A stretch of DNA of 64,000 nucleotides, from assembly GCA_964582085.1 (NCBI GenBank), contig CAZOPV010000005.1, forward strand, positions 124,001 through 188,000, read 5' to 3'. This document shows, piece by piece, positions 17,142-26,618 of the stretch. A model generated the notes under the pieces. The model was not told the DNA's origin and did no database searches. It saw nothing but the letters and a program-made list of their open reading frames with translations. Position 1 is the stretch's first letter; each line of letters starts with the position of its first letter. A program made the position numbers and the translations under genes. The DNA comes from JADGNF01 sp964582085 (GTDB taxonomy: Archaea; Thermoproteota; Bathyarchaeia; Bathyarchaeales; Bathycorpusculaceae).

Positions 17142-18392
17142 GTGACACATCAAGAATGCATCAACTGTGGAGCTAAATACAGCATAAATGAAATTGTATA
17201 TTTCTGCACAAAATGTGGAGACCTGCTTGAGGTTAAATATGACCTTAACGAGTTAGCAGAGAAATTAAAGAAAAACAACTGGCAAGATATGCCGCTTTCT
17301 GTTTGGCGGTACAGAGACTTAATGCCCATCGAGGACGTAAGTAAAATAGTTTCGCTCAACGAAGGCGGAACAGGACTGCATTCTTGCCACAAGTTGGGAA
17401 AGCAGTTAGGACTTTTGCAGTTATGGGTGAAAAATGAAGGCGAAAACCCCACTGGGTCTTTCAAAGACAGAGGCATGACTGTGGGCGTCTCCAAAGCAAA
17501 TGAATTAGGCGCCAAAAACGTTATCTGCGCCTCTACAGGAAACACATCGGCGTCATTGGCGGCGTATGCAGCAAAAGCAGGAATGCGATGCACTGTGTTG
17601 ATTCCTTCGGGCAAAATCGCCTATGGTAAACTGTCGCAGGCGATGATTTACGGTGCTAAAGTTCTTCAAATCCGGGGCAACTTTGACCAATCGTTAGATG
17701 TGGTGCTTAAAATTTCTGAGAGACACCCAAGCATCTATCTGCTCAATTCGATTAATCCTTTCAGGGTTGAGGGGCAGAAGTCACTGGCTTTTGAAGTATG
17801 TGATCAGCTCGACCAAGAAGCGCCAGACAGAGTAGTGGTACCTGTGGGTAATGCAGGCAACATCAGCGCGATCTGGAAAGGCTTCACTGAATATAGGAAA
17901 CTTGGGTTTATCAAAAAACTGCCAAAAATGACAGGCATTCAGGCGGCTGGATCCGCGCCAATAGTTCACGCTATAAAAACCAACAGTGACAAGATTGTAC
18001 CAGTCGAAAACCCTGAAACTGTAGCTACAGCCATTCGAATCGGGTCACCTGTCAGTTGGAAGAAAGCTGTCAACGCCATTCGCGACTCAGACGGAACAGC
18101 AGAAACAGTTACTGACGACGAGATTCTGGAAGCGCAGAAAATGTTAGCCCGCGTGGAAGGCATATTTGTTGAGCCTGCAAGCGCTTCATCCATCGCAGGA
18201 CTAATTAAACTAGTGAAGAATGGCATTATAGACAAAAATGAACGAGTTGTCTGTGTAACAACTGGACATGGGCTCAAAGACCCAGACACCGCAGTAAAAA
18301 TGAGTGAAAAACCTGTGGAAGTCGATGCTGAAATGTCTGACATTGAAGAGGCTCTTGGTCTGAAGCAGTATGTGACAGCGGGAGTAAGGTGA
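17142..18392 (+). CDS. thrC: Threonine synthase
   Basis: PLP enzyme turning O-phosphohomoserine into threonine. The 416-residue chain begins with a zinc-ribbon of CxxC pairs (Cys6, Cys9, Cys22, Cys25), as in many archaeal threonine synthases. The PLP lysine is in GSFKDRGM, and the phosphate-binding region reads CASTGNTSASLAAYAAKAG. The start is GTG after a GAG-type ribosome site. It is tightly packed between thrB and hom (6-nt gaps). Confidence 0.95.
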   Translation: MTHQECINCGAKYSINEIVYFCTKCGDLLEVKYDLNELAEKLKKNNWQDMPLSVWRYRDLMPIEDVSKIVSLNEGGTGLHSCHKLGKQLGLLQLWVKNEGENPTGSFKDRGMTVGVSKANELGAKNVICASTGNTSASLAAYAAKAGMRCTVLIPSGKIAYGKLSQAMIYGAKVLQIRGNFDQSLDVVLKISERHPSIYLLNSINPFRVEGQKSLAFEVCDQLDQEAPDRVVVPVGNAGNISAIWKGFTEYRKLGFIKKLPKMTGIQAAGSAPIVHAIKTNSDKIVPVENPETVATAIRIGSPVSWKKAVNAIRDSDGTAETVTDDEILEAQKMLARVEGIFVEPASASSIAGLIKLVKNGIIDKNERVVCVTTGHGLKDPDTAVKMSEKPVEVDAEMSDIEEALGLKQYVTAGVR

Positions 18393-18398
18393 GAAACG

Positions 18399-19427
18399 AT
18401 GAGGATAATTTTGGTAGGGTATGGTGTCGTAGGTAGAGGCGTAACTACCATTCTTACAAGTAAATATGCTAACAACACTTCAGATTATGGCTTCAATCCA
18501 AAAATTGTTGCCATCACAGATATAGACGGGGCGGTTATAAATCCAAGGGGTCTGAGCCCACAGAAGTTAGAAGAGATTAAGCAAAGGGGTTTCCCCATAT
18601 CAAAAGATCCCGATTTTGGTCACCCTGGAATGACAGCACTAGAAGTTATTGAATCTGTCGAGGCAGAGGTAGTGGTGGAAGTCACACCTGTCAACATAAA
18701 AAACGGCGAGCCAGCTATTTCTCACATCACAGAAGCTTTCAAAACAGGGAAACATGTTGTCACAACAAATAAAGGACCGTTAGCCTTGGCCATGCCAGCG
18801 CTCACTGAGCTTGCTGAACATAATAATGTTTGTCTACGCTTTAGCGGCACCGTTGGAGGAGGAACCCCTATGCTTGAATTTGCCAAAAGATGTCTTGCAG
18901 GAGATAAAATTCTTGCAATTCGTGGTATATTGAACGGGACAACTAATTACATACTCACTGAGATGACCCAGCATCACATATCTTTCCAAGAAGCTTTGAC
19001 AGATGCTCAGAAATTAGGATACGCAGAGAGAGATCCGACCATGGACATTGACGGTTTTGACACAGCATGTAAGGTGGTTATTTTGGCTAACTGGATAATG
19101 AACAAGAAAGTAACTTTAAAAGACGTAGACCGAACGGGAATCCGTGATGTAACATTGCAAGCGCTTAATGAAGCAAGCAAACGAGGTAACACAATTAAGC
19201 TTATAGGCACCATAGATGGTGATAAACCAACTGTGAAACCAACCGAGATAGCGAAAATTGACCCGTTATGTGTTAGCGGAGTCCTTAATGCCGTAACCTT
19301 TTCTACCGAATATGCAGGAGAACAAACTCTCATCGGCAGAGGTGCAGGTGGCATAGAAACTGCCAGTGCAGTTTTAAGGGATCTCTTAGACATTAGAAAT
19401 AAGTTAGCAAATAGATTACTCTCATAG
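18399..19427 (+). CDS. hom: Homoserine dehydrogenase
   Basis: NAD(P)-dependent reduction of aspartate semialdehyde to homoserine. The nucleotide-binding turn is VGYGVVGRGV at residues 5-14. The family signature ending in GYAERDPTMDIDGFDTACK carries the catalytic acidic and lysine residues. At 342 residues it lacks the C-terminal ACT domain found in longer bacterial forms, so feedback control probably rests on the aspartate kinase or the ACT protein of this operon. ATG start. A gene for aspartate semialdehyde dehydrogenase is not in the window. Confidence 0.95.
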   Translation: MRIILVGYGVVGRGVTTILTSKYANNTSDYGFNPKIVAITDIDGAVINPRGLSPQKLEEIKQRGFPISKDPDFGHPGMTALEVIESVEAEVVVEVTPVNIKNGEPAISHITEAFKTGKHVVTTNKGPLALAMPALTELAEHNNVCLRFSGTVGGGTPMLEFAKRCLAGDKILAIRGILNGTTNYILTEMTQHHISFQEALTDAQKLGYAERDPTMDIDGFDTACKVVILANWIMNKKVTLKDVDRTGIRDVTLQALNEASKRGNTIKLIGTIDGDKPTVKPTEIAKIDPLCVSGVLNAVTFSTEYAGEQTLIGRGAGGIETASAVLRDLLDIRNKLANRLLS

Positions 19428-19440
19428 AGAAGGAATCTAA

Positions 19441-20850
19441 ATGAAGAAAATAGTAATGAAGTTCGGTGGAACCAGTGTTGGCACAGGCGAAAACATTCGT
19501 CACGTAGCCGATTTGGTTGAGCAGTACGCCAAAAATGGCTGTAAGGTGAGTGTTGTGGTCTCGGCTTTAGCGGGAGTCACTAACAGTTTGCTTGAGGTGG
19601 CTTGTCAAGCTAAAAAAAGCGACATAAACCACATCGAAAGTTTCACCAAAAAAATACTCCAAAAACATCTGGAGGCAACTTCAACCGCTATTAGTAGCAA
19701 TCAAATCCAAAAAGAAGTAAGTCAAATTATAGAAAAAACCATTTCAGAACTAGAGAAGATTTTAACGGGCATTTGCTACGTTGGCGAGCTTACAGCTAAA
19801 TCCAAAGACTACGTCGCCTCATTTGGAGAACGGTTATCTGCACCTATTGTGTGGGGGGCAATAAAAGACCACAAGCTTGAAACTCGATGGTTCACGGGTA
19901 AAGAAGCAGGGATAGTTACGGACTCAAACTTTGGTGAAGCAGAACCGCTAATGAACTACACTACACACCTTATCCGCGAACGAGTAGGCCCGCTACTCGA
20001 GAAAGGTGTTATTCCAATTGTAACAGGCTTCATCGCTGCAAACCAAGAGGGTGTAGTGACCACTGTTGGGCGTGGCGGTTCAGATTACACCGCGACAATC
20101 CTCGGCGTTGCGTTGCAGGCTGACGAGGTGTGGATTTGGACCGATGTCGACGGCATAATGACGACAGACCCTAAAATTGTTCCAAATGCCCGTATGCTCC
20201 CTCAACTTAGCTACCAAGAAGCGACAGAAATGGCGATTTTCGGAGCTAAAGCTATGCATCCGCGTGCCTTGGGACCAGCAATTAAAGAAAATATACCTGT
20301 ACGAATACGTAGCGTTTTTCACCCAGAAAACGAAGGAACACTCATAACCAAAGACTCTGATGCAAAATTCAGCGGTGTAGTCAAGGCAGTAGCCCTCATC
20401 AAAGATGTGGCTATGATTAATGTTGGCGGTGGGGGCATGGTAGGTGCGCCGGGTAGTTATGCTAAAGTTTTTGAGGTTTTAGGCAAAAGCGGCATCAATA
20501 TAATGATGATTTCTACAGCTGTTTCTGAAGCAAATATCTCCATGGTTATCCGCAGAAACCTAGTCGGAAGAGCGATCAGCACTTTAGAAATAGCATTGAT
20601 GGGCAAGGGTTTGGTCAGTGAGGTAACCACCGAAGATGATGTGGCAGTGGTAGCTGTGATGGGCGCAAACATGAAGGGCACTTTGGGTGTGGCATCAAAA
20701 ATCTTCGCCACCGTCGCCAATGCAGGTATAAACATACGAATGATTGCCCAAGGTAGCTCAGAACTAAACATTTCATTTGTGGTAAAAGAGAAGGATGGTT
20801 CTACGGTCGTGCGTGCAATTCACGACGCGTTTGGACTAGACAAAATCTAA
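19441..20850 (+). CDS. lysC: Aspartate kinase with two ACT domains
   Basis: First step of the aspartate pathway. The kinase domain starts MKKIVMKFGGTSVGTG and includes GRGGSDYTATILGVAL for ATP and aspartate binding. From about residue 315 there are two ACT domains (MINVGGGGMVGAPGSYAKVF, then VAVVAVMGANMKGTLGVASK), the usual site of threonine or lysine feedback. Length is 469. It is the last gene of the threonine operon. Lysine is probably made by the separate LysW route here, so this kinase may serve threonine and methionine. The T-rich stretch after the stop, near 20862-20873, may act as terminator toward the convergent lysK. Confidence 0.95.
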   Translation: MKKIVMKFGGTSVGTGENIRHVADLVEQYAKNGCKVSVVVSALAGVTNSLLEVACQAKKSDINHIESFTKKILQKHLEATSTAISSNQIQKEVSQIIEKTISELEKILTGICYVGELTAKSKDYVASFGERLSAPIVWGAIKDHKLETRWFTGKEAGIVTDSNFGEAEPLMNYTTHLIRERVGPLLEKGVIPIVTGFIAANQEGVVTTVGRGGSDYTATILGVALQADEVWIWTDVDGIMTTDPKIVPNARMLPQLSYQEATEMAIFGAKAMHPRALGPAIKENIPVRIRSVFHPENEGTLITKDSDAKFSGVVKAVALIKDVAMINVGGGGMVGAPGSYAKVFEVLGKSGINIMMISTAVSEANISMVIRRNLVGRAISTLEIALMGKGLVSEVTTEDDVAVVAVMGANMKGTLGVASKIFATVANAGINIRMIAQGSSELNISFVVKEKDGSTVVRAIHDAFGLDKI

Positions 20851-20861
20851 CATAACTGCCT

Positions 20862-20873
20862 TCTTCTTTTTTA
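20862..20873 (+). terminator. T-rich putative terminator after lysC
   Basis: A pyrimidine-rich run, CTTCTTCTTTTT, lies between the lysC stop and the convergent lysK stop. Archaeal RNA polymerase often terminates at such U-rich tracts without a hairpin. None was seen. Confidence 0.35.
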
Positions 20874-20887
20874 TGTTGTGAAGTCGT

Positions 20888-22030
20888 TCAAAACGCAGTC
20901 TCGGTTCCGTTGAAGCTGTTTCTCTTGTTATGGTAAAGTTGGCTTAGTTTCAGAAGAGTTTCTTTATAGATCTGAATGCTATCTAAGTATTCACTTATCA
21001 ATATGTGTTCCTCAGGTGTGTGATCCAGATGACCATCCCCTGGCCCATAGGTCACTATGGGCAAATTCATGGCTTTTCCAAGAATGTTCATGTCGCCTGT
21101 ACCAGTTTTACGCAGCAAAGTGGCGGGTTTGTTGAGAACTTTGCGGATTGCCGCTGATAACGCATGCACCAACGGAGAGCTTTTGTTTACCTCAAAGGGT
21201 TCAACTGAATCTTTCAGTGTGACTTTGATGTTAACTTTGGGGTGGGCATCTTTGTATTGAGTTATAGCTTTTTGAACTTGCTCTAATATCTGTGTAGCTG
21301 TAAACTGGATGGGAACTCGAATGTCAAGGTGCATTTCACATTCAAAAGGGATGACGGAGTCTGCTCTTCCACCTTCAAGTTTTGTTATACAAAGAGTAAC
21401 CGCATAGAAGGGGCTTTCCTCTTGCTCAAGTTTAGGGAAACTTTGTTTGATGCACTCTGACAGCTCGAAAGCTTTTTCGAGGGCATTGTCGTAGAGCCAT
21501 GGTGTTGAAGAATGCCCCGTTTGGGTCTTGATGATTATTTTAAGTTGGAGTTGCCCTTTGTATCCTACCGTTATATTTTCTACGCCACTCGGTTCTCCAA
21601 ATATAGCATAGTCGGCAAAGATGCCTTCATTTATAAGATGACGGACGCCACGACTGGTAGCTTCTTCTTCGACAACTGCAGCCACTAGAACTTTGCCTTT
21701 GAAATCAGATTCTTTGGCAACTTCTGCTGCTGCCATAATCATAGCGGCTAATGGTCCCTTTGCGTCGACTGCTCCGCGCGCGTAGATTTTACCTTCCTCC
21801 ACTCTCAGTGGGAGGTAGCCCTCAACGGTGTCCATGTGTCCACATAAAAATATGGTTGGCTCACCTTCACCGACTACTCCTATGACGTTTCCTATGGCGT
21901 CCACGCCGACTTGAAAGCCAAATTTCTTCATTTTGCTCGCTATGAAGTTAGCGATGTCTTCTTCTTTGCCTGAAGGGCTGTAGATACCCAGCAGGTTAAT
22001 CAGAAACTGGACAGCTTGCTGCTCTTGCAT
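20888..22030 (-). CDS. lysK: LysW-lysine/ornithine hydrolase
   Basis: M20-family metallopeptidase that frees lysine (or ornithine) from the LysW carrier. Motifs seen are the metal site CGHMDTV, DAKGPLAAM, and EEEATSRG with the catalytic Glu pair. From ATG 22030 the product is about 380 residues. This start is chosen because GGGAG precedes it and the longer frame (22078) runs deep into lysJ; even so it overlaps lysJ by 35 nt. Last gene of the lysW cluster. Bifunctional use for arginine is possible, as known in Sulfolobus and Thermococcus relatives. Confidence 0.9.
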   Translation of the reverse strand: MQEQQAVQFLINLLGIYSPSGKEEDIANFIASKMKKFGFQVGVDAIGNVIGVVGEGEPTIFLCGHMDTVEGYLPLRVEEGKIYARGAVDAKGPLAAMIMAAAEVAKESDFKGKVLVAAVVEEEATSRGVRHLINEGIFADYAIFGEPSGVENITVGYKGQLQLKIIIKTQTGHSSTPWLYDNALEKAFELSECIKQSFPKLEQEESPFYAVTLCITKLEGGRADSVIPFECEMHLDIRVPIQFTATQILEQVQKAITQYKDAHPKVNIKVTLKDSVEPFEVNKSSPLVHALSAAIRKVLNKPATLLRKTGTGDMNILGKAMNLPIVTYGPGDGHLDHTPEEHILISEYLDSIQIYKETLLKLSQLYHNKRNSFNGTETAF

Positions 22031-23210
22031 ATTCTTCTTCTCCCAAAACCAAGTCAAGAACTGATATGGCTTTGTCAATTTGCTTTTTTGTTATTACCAA
22101 AGGAGGCAGAAAACGCAGTACGTTGCGACCAGCGTCCAATATGAGAACACCTCTCTCAGCAGCTTTCAATATGACGCTAAAGACTTCAAAGCGAAGCTCC
22201 ATGCCTATCATCAGGCCTTTTCCGCGAACTTCTTTCACGATACTGTGTTTGGTTTGGAGTTTTTCCAGTTGTTCTTTGAAATATTTGCCGAGGATAGCGG
22301 CGTTTTCAGTCAATTTTTCTTCTATGAGGGCGTCTATGGCAGCGCACCCTGCCGCGCAAACCAGCGGGCTTCCGCTGAAGGTTGTGGAGTGCTCGCCAAC
22401 CTTGAATGAAGACATTATAGGTTCTTTTGCCACGGTAACGCCAATTGGCAAGCCCCCTGCGAAAGGTTTGGCAAGACACATTATATCAGGGGTAACGCCC
22501 CAGTGTTCACATCCGAAAAGTTTACCTGTTCTGCCAAAACCAGTTTGCACTTCATCTAAGATTAAAAGGACGTTGTTTTCGTCGCAGATTTGGCGTAAAC
22601 CCTCCAAGAAGCCGTCTGGAGGTACACGGACGCCACCTTCCCCCCTGATGGGCTCAGCAAGGACAGCAGCGGTTTTTTCAGAGATTGCTTCTTTGATTTT
22701 GTCAAGATTATCTGGGGGAACATGTTTTATGTCAGGAACCAGCGGCAGAAAAGGTTCACGGTACTTTTTGTCCCATGTGGCGGATAGGGCGCCCATGGTT
22801 TTACCGTGATAGCCACCCATCATAGCGATTATTTCGGGTTTGCCTGTGTATTTGCGGGCAAGTTTAATGGCACATTCCACTGATTCGGCGCCGCTGTTTG
22901 AGAGAAACGCTTTGTTTAGCCCTTTCGGGGTTATGTTTGTGAGTTTTTCGAGGAATTCGGTGCGTTTATCGTTGTAGAGGCTGGCATGACAGGAAATGAG
23001 AGATTTTGCTTGTTTGCAGATTGCTGTGACTACCTTAGGATGGCAGTGACCAAGTAAGGCTACGCCGTAGCTGCCCATACAGTCAACGTATTCTTTGCCA
23101 TTTATGTCCCAAACTGTGGCGCCTTTACCCTTAGTTATAACTATTGGGCGTTTACCGAAGACGTTTGCCATCAGCTTGTTTTCTTGTTCAATTATGTTTT
23201 TTTCATTCAC
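21996..23210 (-). CDS. lysJ: LysW-aminoadipate/glutamate semialdehyde aminotransferase
   Basis: Class III PLP aminotransferase acting on the carrier-bound semialdehyde. At 404 residues it has normal length. It shows the glycine-rich LSNSGAESVECAIKLARKYTG, the PLP-stacking region ILDEVQTGFGRTG and the Schiff-base lysine in CLAKPFAGGLPIG. An ATG start is used, and it overlaps lysZ by 8 nt. The same enzyme serves lysine and, in some archaea, ornithine synthesis; sequence alone does not decide. Confidence 0.92.
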   Translation of the reverse strand: MNEKNIIEQENKLMANVFGKRPIVITKGKGATVWDINGKEYVDCMGSYGVALLGHCHPKVVTAICKQAKSLISCHASLYNDKRTEFLEKLTNITPKGLNKAFLSNSGAESVECAIKLARKYTGKPEIIAMMGGYHGKTMGALSATWDKKYREPFLPLVPDIKHVPPDNLDKIKEAISEKTAAVLAEPIRGEGGVRVPPDGFLEGLRQICDENNVLLILDEVQTGFGRTGKLFGCEHWGVTPDIMCLAKPFAGGLPIGVTVAKEPIMSSFKVGEHSTTFSGSPLVCAAGCAAIDALIEEKLTENAAILGKYFKEQLEKLQTKHSIVKEVRGKGLMIGMELRFEVFSVILKAAERGVLILDAGRNVLRFLPPLVITKKQIDKAISVLDLVLGEEEYARAASCPVSD

Positions 23211-24021
23211 AAGTGATCACGGTGCCAGTTTCATGTTTCAATGCAGAAGAAATTGGGGTTTTTCCTGTACCTGAAGTTATTATCACTTCGCCAACGCCTT
23301 GATTGAGTGCTTCTAGTGTTGCATGAACCTTAGTGCTCATGCCCGCGCCTATGCTTTTTAGAACTTCCTTGACTTCTGAAGCACTGATTTTTGGAATACG
23401 TTCACCTTTGAGCATCAAGCCCTCAACGTCTGTGAGAAGTATTAGACTGTCAGCTTTGAGGGCACCTGCGATTGTTGCAGCAGTGCGGTCACCATCCACG
23501 TTGAGGGGTTCATATTCTTGGCTCATAGCGATAGGCGTCACAATAGTAGTGTAGCCTTTCTCCATAAGAAGATTTAACAATTCGATGTTGACTTGAGTTA
23601 TTTTTCCTGTGTAGCCACCGTCTATTACTCGCTTGCGTCCTCTTTCATCAACAACTATAAGACGAGCTTTTCGTTCTGCCTTCAGGATAGAGCCATCTAG
23701 ACCTGACAAGCCTACTGTGGGAATCCCTTGACTTTGCATAGCAAGGGTGATTTGTTTGTTGATTTTGCCTGCCATGACCATTGTGTAAATTTCGATTGTC
23801 TCTTTGTCTGTGTAGCGACTTCTGAAGCCTTCAGGCGAGATGATGAACTTTTGTTCTTTACCCAGTTTCGAGGCAATTTCGGTAACTTCAATGCCGCCGC
23901 CGTGAACCAGTACCGCCTTATTTTCTACAAGCACATTTTTGAGGTCGGTAACGAGGTCGCTTGAGGCGCCTTCTTTGAGTATGCTTCCTCCCATTTTTAT
24001 GACAAGAAACATGGTTATCAC
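23203..24021 (-). CDS. lysZ: LysW-aminoadipate/glutamate kinase
   Basis: Amino-acid kinase family member related to N-acetylglutamate kinase, phosphorylating the carrier-bound acid. The N-terminal VIKMGGSILKEG and LVHGGGIEVTEIA are the ATP and substrate loops; the C-terminal VEGLMLKGERIPK and AGMSTKVHATLEAL also fit. A GTG start overlaps the lysY stop by 4 nt (GTGA), with an internal ATG four codons later as the alternative. About 272 residues, as expected. Confidence 0.93.
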   Translation of the reverse strand: MITMFLVIKMGGSILKEGASSDLVTDLKNVLVENKAVLVHGGGIEVTEIASKLGKEQKFIISPEGFRSRYTDKETIEIYTMVMAGKINKQITLAMQSQGIPTVGLSGLDGSILKAERKARLIVVDERGRKRVIDGGYTGKITQVNIELLNLLMEKGYTTIVTPIAMSQEYEPLNVDGDRTAATIAGALKADSLILLTDVEGLMLKGERIPKISASEVKEVLKSIGAGMSTKVHATLEALNQGVGEVIITSGTGKTPISSALKHETGTVITCE

Positions 24022-25085
24022 ATCGGATGGAAACCCGTACTTTTTAGCCCTGTTGTTTCGTCAATGCCCAGCATTAGGTTGAGACATTGAACACCTTGAC
24101 CTGAAGCGCCCTTGACCAGGTTATCGATGGCAGAAAACATCATCAGATGGTCTGTGTGATGGTCAATTTCAAAGCCTATATCACAGTAGTTTGTGCCTTG
24201 GGTGATTTTTGGATCAGGAAGCTGGTAGACGCCTTTCTGATATTTGACAAAACGTATGAAAGGTTCACCTTCGTAGGTTCCGCGGAGTGCCTTCCACAGG
24301 TCTTTAGCGGTTATAGGTTGCTTTGGAAAAGCATGAATAGTAACGAGTATACCGCGTATCATGTTGACGGCGTGGGGAGTAAAGGAAATTTTGACAGGTT
24401 CGCCTGAGAAGACGCTAATTTCCTGTTCAACTTCCCCGATGTGCCGGTGCATAGTAATCTTGTAGGGTCGGACACCGCCAGCTCGCTCAGGATGATGGGA
24501 AGCCGCAGTAGGTTTGCTACCTCCTCCTGAGGAGCCAACTTTAAGGTCGGCGACTATATGTTTTTTGTCAATAAGATCAGCCTTAATTAAGGGAACTAAA
24601 GCCAGAATCGTGGCAGTTGCCATGCATCCTGGGCACGAGACGAGGCGGGCTTTTTTTATTTCTTCACGGTGTAACTCAGGAAGACCGTAGACAGCTTCTT
24701 TGAGAAGTGAAGGGTTGCTGTGTTTCCAGCCATACCATGTTTCGTAGTCAGCGGGGTTTTTGAGGCGAAAATCCGCGCTCATATCGATGACTTTCAGTCC
24801 TGATTCCAAAATTTTGGGAACAAGGTTGACTGAGCCGCCGTGGGGAGTTGCTGTGAAAACTACATCGCAGTTCTTTTTAAGTTCAGTTATGTCTTGAGGA
24901 ACAAATTTTAGTTGGGTTAGGCCGCGCAGGTTCGGATGAACATTAAAGATGTATTCGCTTGCGCTTTGGCGGCTGGTAACCATTGTTACCTCTACCTGTG
25001 GGTGCAGAAGGAGAAGACGCAGAAGTTCTCCTCCAACGTAGCCTGTTCCACCAATTATTCCTATTCGTATCACTTTGTTTTTCAC
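24018..25085 (-). CDS. lysY: LysW-aminoadipyl/glutamyl phosphate reductase
   Basis: NADPH-dependent reductase of the ArgC type giving the semialdehyde. At 355 residues the size is right. The dinucleotide loop is GIIGGTGYVGGELLRLL near the N-terminus. The catalytic Cys lies in LVSCPGCMATATILALVP, and the conserved SSGGGSKPTAASHHPER loop follows. It lies between lysX (16-nt gap) and lysZ (4-nt overlap). Confidence 0.94.
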   Translation of the reverse strand: MKNKVIRIGIIGGTGYVGGELLRLLLLHPQVEVTMVTSRQSASEYIFNVHPNLRGLTQLKFVPQDITELKKNCDVVFTATPHGGSVNLVPKILESGLKVIDMSADFRLKNPADYETWYGWKHSNPSLLKEAVYGLPELHREEIKKARLVSCPGCMATATILALVPLIKADLIDKKHIVADLKVGSSGGGSKPTAASHHPERAGGVRPYKITMHRHIGEVEQEISVFSGEPVKISFTPHAVNMIRGILVTIHAFPKQPITAKDLWKALRGTYEGEPFIRFVKYQKGVYQLPDPKITQGTNYCDIGFEIDHHTDHLMMFSAIDNLVKGASGQGVQCLNLMLGIDETTGLKSTGFHPM

Positions 25086-25101
25086 CTTTACCTCGTGACT
25101 T

Positions 25102-26274
25102 TTAGAGCAGGCTCTGGGCGCTTTTCAGTAGTGGCACCGCGACGTTTATACCTGCTATGAGGCGTGTTTGCTCCCAAAATTCGGGGCAACTGTTGGCCTC
25201 GTGGAAGACTATGTTTGTATGGTTTGCTTGCACATTTTCTTCAATTACGTTTTTAATCTTAGTATATGGCTCGGTGCTCATGTAGTTTTTAAAAGCCGTC
25301 TCCAGTTTGCTGTTCCACGCCTTAAAGTCATGCAAACGGCTTTCGTCTTTTTTGATTTTTGAGACAACAGAGAATGTTTCTGCTGCTTTTTGGAGCTCAG
25401 CTTTCACGGTTTCATCGTCAACTTGCTTGTTTTCACCTACGTTCACCATGGCATCCAAGGCGAAAACCCAAGCATCATGATTTTTGCCCAATGCTTTACC
25501 ACATTTCACTGCCAAGCCTTGGATGCTTTGAGGCAGTTTTACGTCAAAGACAAGATTGCCAAGGAAAGTGTTTGTTCGAAAATCAGCAAAACCTGCCCGC
25601 GCTAGAGCAACGGGGTGACAGATGGGTTGTTTGCTTTTTTCTTTGGACACTATGATACGTAAATCATAGAACCATTTTTGAATGAGTTCCTGTGCAACTA
25701 TGCCAACAGGATTTATGATGGAAGGTACAGTTTTTTGGATATCGTTGAGGAGCGCGTGTCGGTCTTTTGAAAGCACGATGCCCTTGCCGTGGGTTCCAGC
25801 GTCAGGTTTTATTATTATGCTTCTGCCAATTTCCTGTCGCAGCAGGTCGGCAATGTCGGGTTCATTGCGAATAACTCGACCGTCCTTGGTTTTATCAGAG
25901 GGGTCACATGGTACATAGGTGGTTTTTGGGATAGGCATTCCAAGTGCCCAAAGTTCCATGAGAGTACGGAATTTACTGTAACAGGTGAATTCTATGGCGG
26001 AAGGATTAATAATTTTTTTTCCAAGAACTTCTAACGTGTGAGCAGCATAAATTCGGCGGTTTTTGCTTTGTGCACGATTCATGACCACTTTTATGTCTTT
26101 GAAGGTGTCTGTGAGGTTTTTACCTTTACTGGTAACGTTGAATATGTTTGTTCCTATAGTTATGGCGATTTTGCGGAAAGGAATGAACGTCAAGTCAATA
26201 CCGAGTTGTTCGGCGGTAAGTTTGATGCCGTTTTCGTCATTCTCCGAGCGTTCATAGAGAAGACCGATGCTCAT
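25102..26274 (-). CDS. lysX: Divergent, enlarged LysX-type ATP-grasp ligase
   Basis: By position between lysW and lysY this should attach alpha-aminoadipate or glutamate to the LysW C-terminus. ATP-grasp features are visible: SIIIKPDAGTHGKGIV as the ATP loop, and near the C-terminus HEANSCPEF followed by TRLIAGINVAVPLL, which matches the EVNxxPEF...TGxNVA ending of LysX/ArgX. At 390 residues it is about 100 longer than usual LysX (about 280). The extra sequence lies around residues 215-335, between the ATP loop and the final metal-site block. No other LysX is in the cluster. ATG start. Family placement is good; substrate choice is unknown. Confidence 0.72.
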   Translation of the reverse strand: MSIGLLYERSENDENGIKLTAEQLGIDLTFIPFRKIAITIGTNIFNVTSKGKNLTDTFKDIKVVMNRAQSKNRRIYAAHTLEVLGKKIINPSAIEFTCYSKFRTLMELWALGMPIPKTTYVPCDPSDKTKDGRVIRNEPDIADLLRQEIGRSIIIKPDAGTHGKGIVLSKDRHALLNDIQKTVPSIINPVGIVAQELIQKWFYDLRIIVSKEKSKQPICHPVALARAGFADFRTNTFLGNLVFDVKLPQSIQGLAVKCGKALGKNHDAWVFALDAMVNVGENKQVDDETVKAELQKAAETFSVVSKIKKDESRLHDFKAWNSKLETAFKNYMSTEPYTKIKNVIEENVQANHTNIVFHEANSCPEFWEQTRLIAGINVAVPLLKSAQSLL

Positions 26275-26375
26275 TGTTGACGCGCCCTATGTTAGAATTT
26301 TTAAGTAAAGAATAAGGTGGGAGATGAGTCAGATAAAATATCAATTGACGAGGCCTGTGTTTTGGTGAATACTGT

Positions 26376-26549
26376 TTATTCGCCCCAGTCTTCTCCTTCC
26401 AAAGTTAGTTCTTGAAGGTCAACGCAGTCCCCATTTACCTCTTTTACTTCGAGTTCCAGTCCACACCCCGGGCAACTGAGGATTTCTCCTTTTGCTGTGT
26501 CGGTTGGAACATCTAGGTCCGCATCGCAGTCAGGACATTTTGCTTTCAT
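26376..26549 (-). CDS. lysW: LysW amino-group carrier protein
   Basis: Small acidic carrier whose C-terminal Glu holds the intermediates of lysine (or ornithine) synthesis. The 57-residue product has a zinc ribbon with CxxC pairs (Cys5, Cys8, Cys26, Cys29) and ends in EDWGE, the hallmark of LysW. A longer frame from ATG 26594 exists, but ATG 26549 is preceded by GAGGTGA at 6 nt and gives the normal 54-57 residue length. A strong TATA lies upstream. First gene of the cluster, 101 nt before lysX. Confidence 0.95.
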   Translation of the reverse strand: MKAKCPDCDADLDVPTDTAKGEILSCPGCGLELEVKEVNGDCVDLQELTLEGEDWGE

Positions 26550-26610
26550 CTGTTTCACCTCTTGGATGGTTAGGATCGGTGTTTGTTTACTCATCTTGTT
26601 CTCACGTTTA

Positions 26611-26618
26611 TTTTATAC
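26611..26618 (-). promoter_or_regulatory. TATA box of the lysW cluster
   Basis: GTATAAAA on the minus strand, followed by TAAAC. Transcription would start about 25 nt downstream, near 26588, leaving a leader of about 40 nt to the chosen lysW ATG. The half-site CGAAATA occurs next to this box (26618-26624) and again at 26798-26804 in front of the divergent regulator. It may be a binding site for that regulator; this is inference. Confidence 0.55.

Noticed and set aside
22066..22809. Long open frame of 247 codons opposite lysJ
   Set aside because: Antisense shadow of a clear aminotransferase gene; low-complexity Ser/Pro-rich product without domain pattern.
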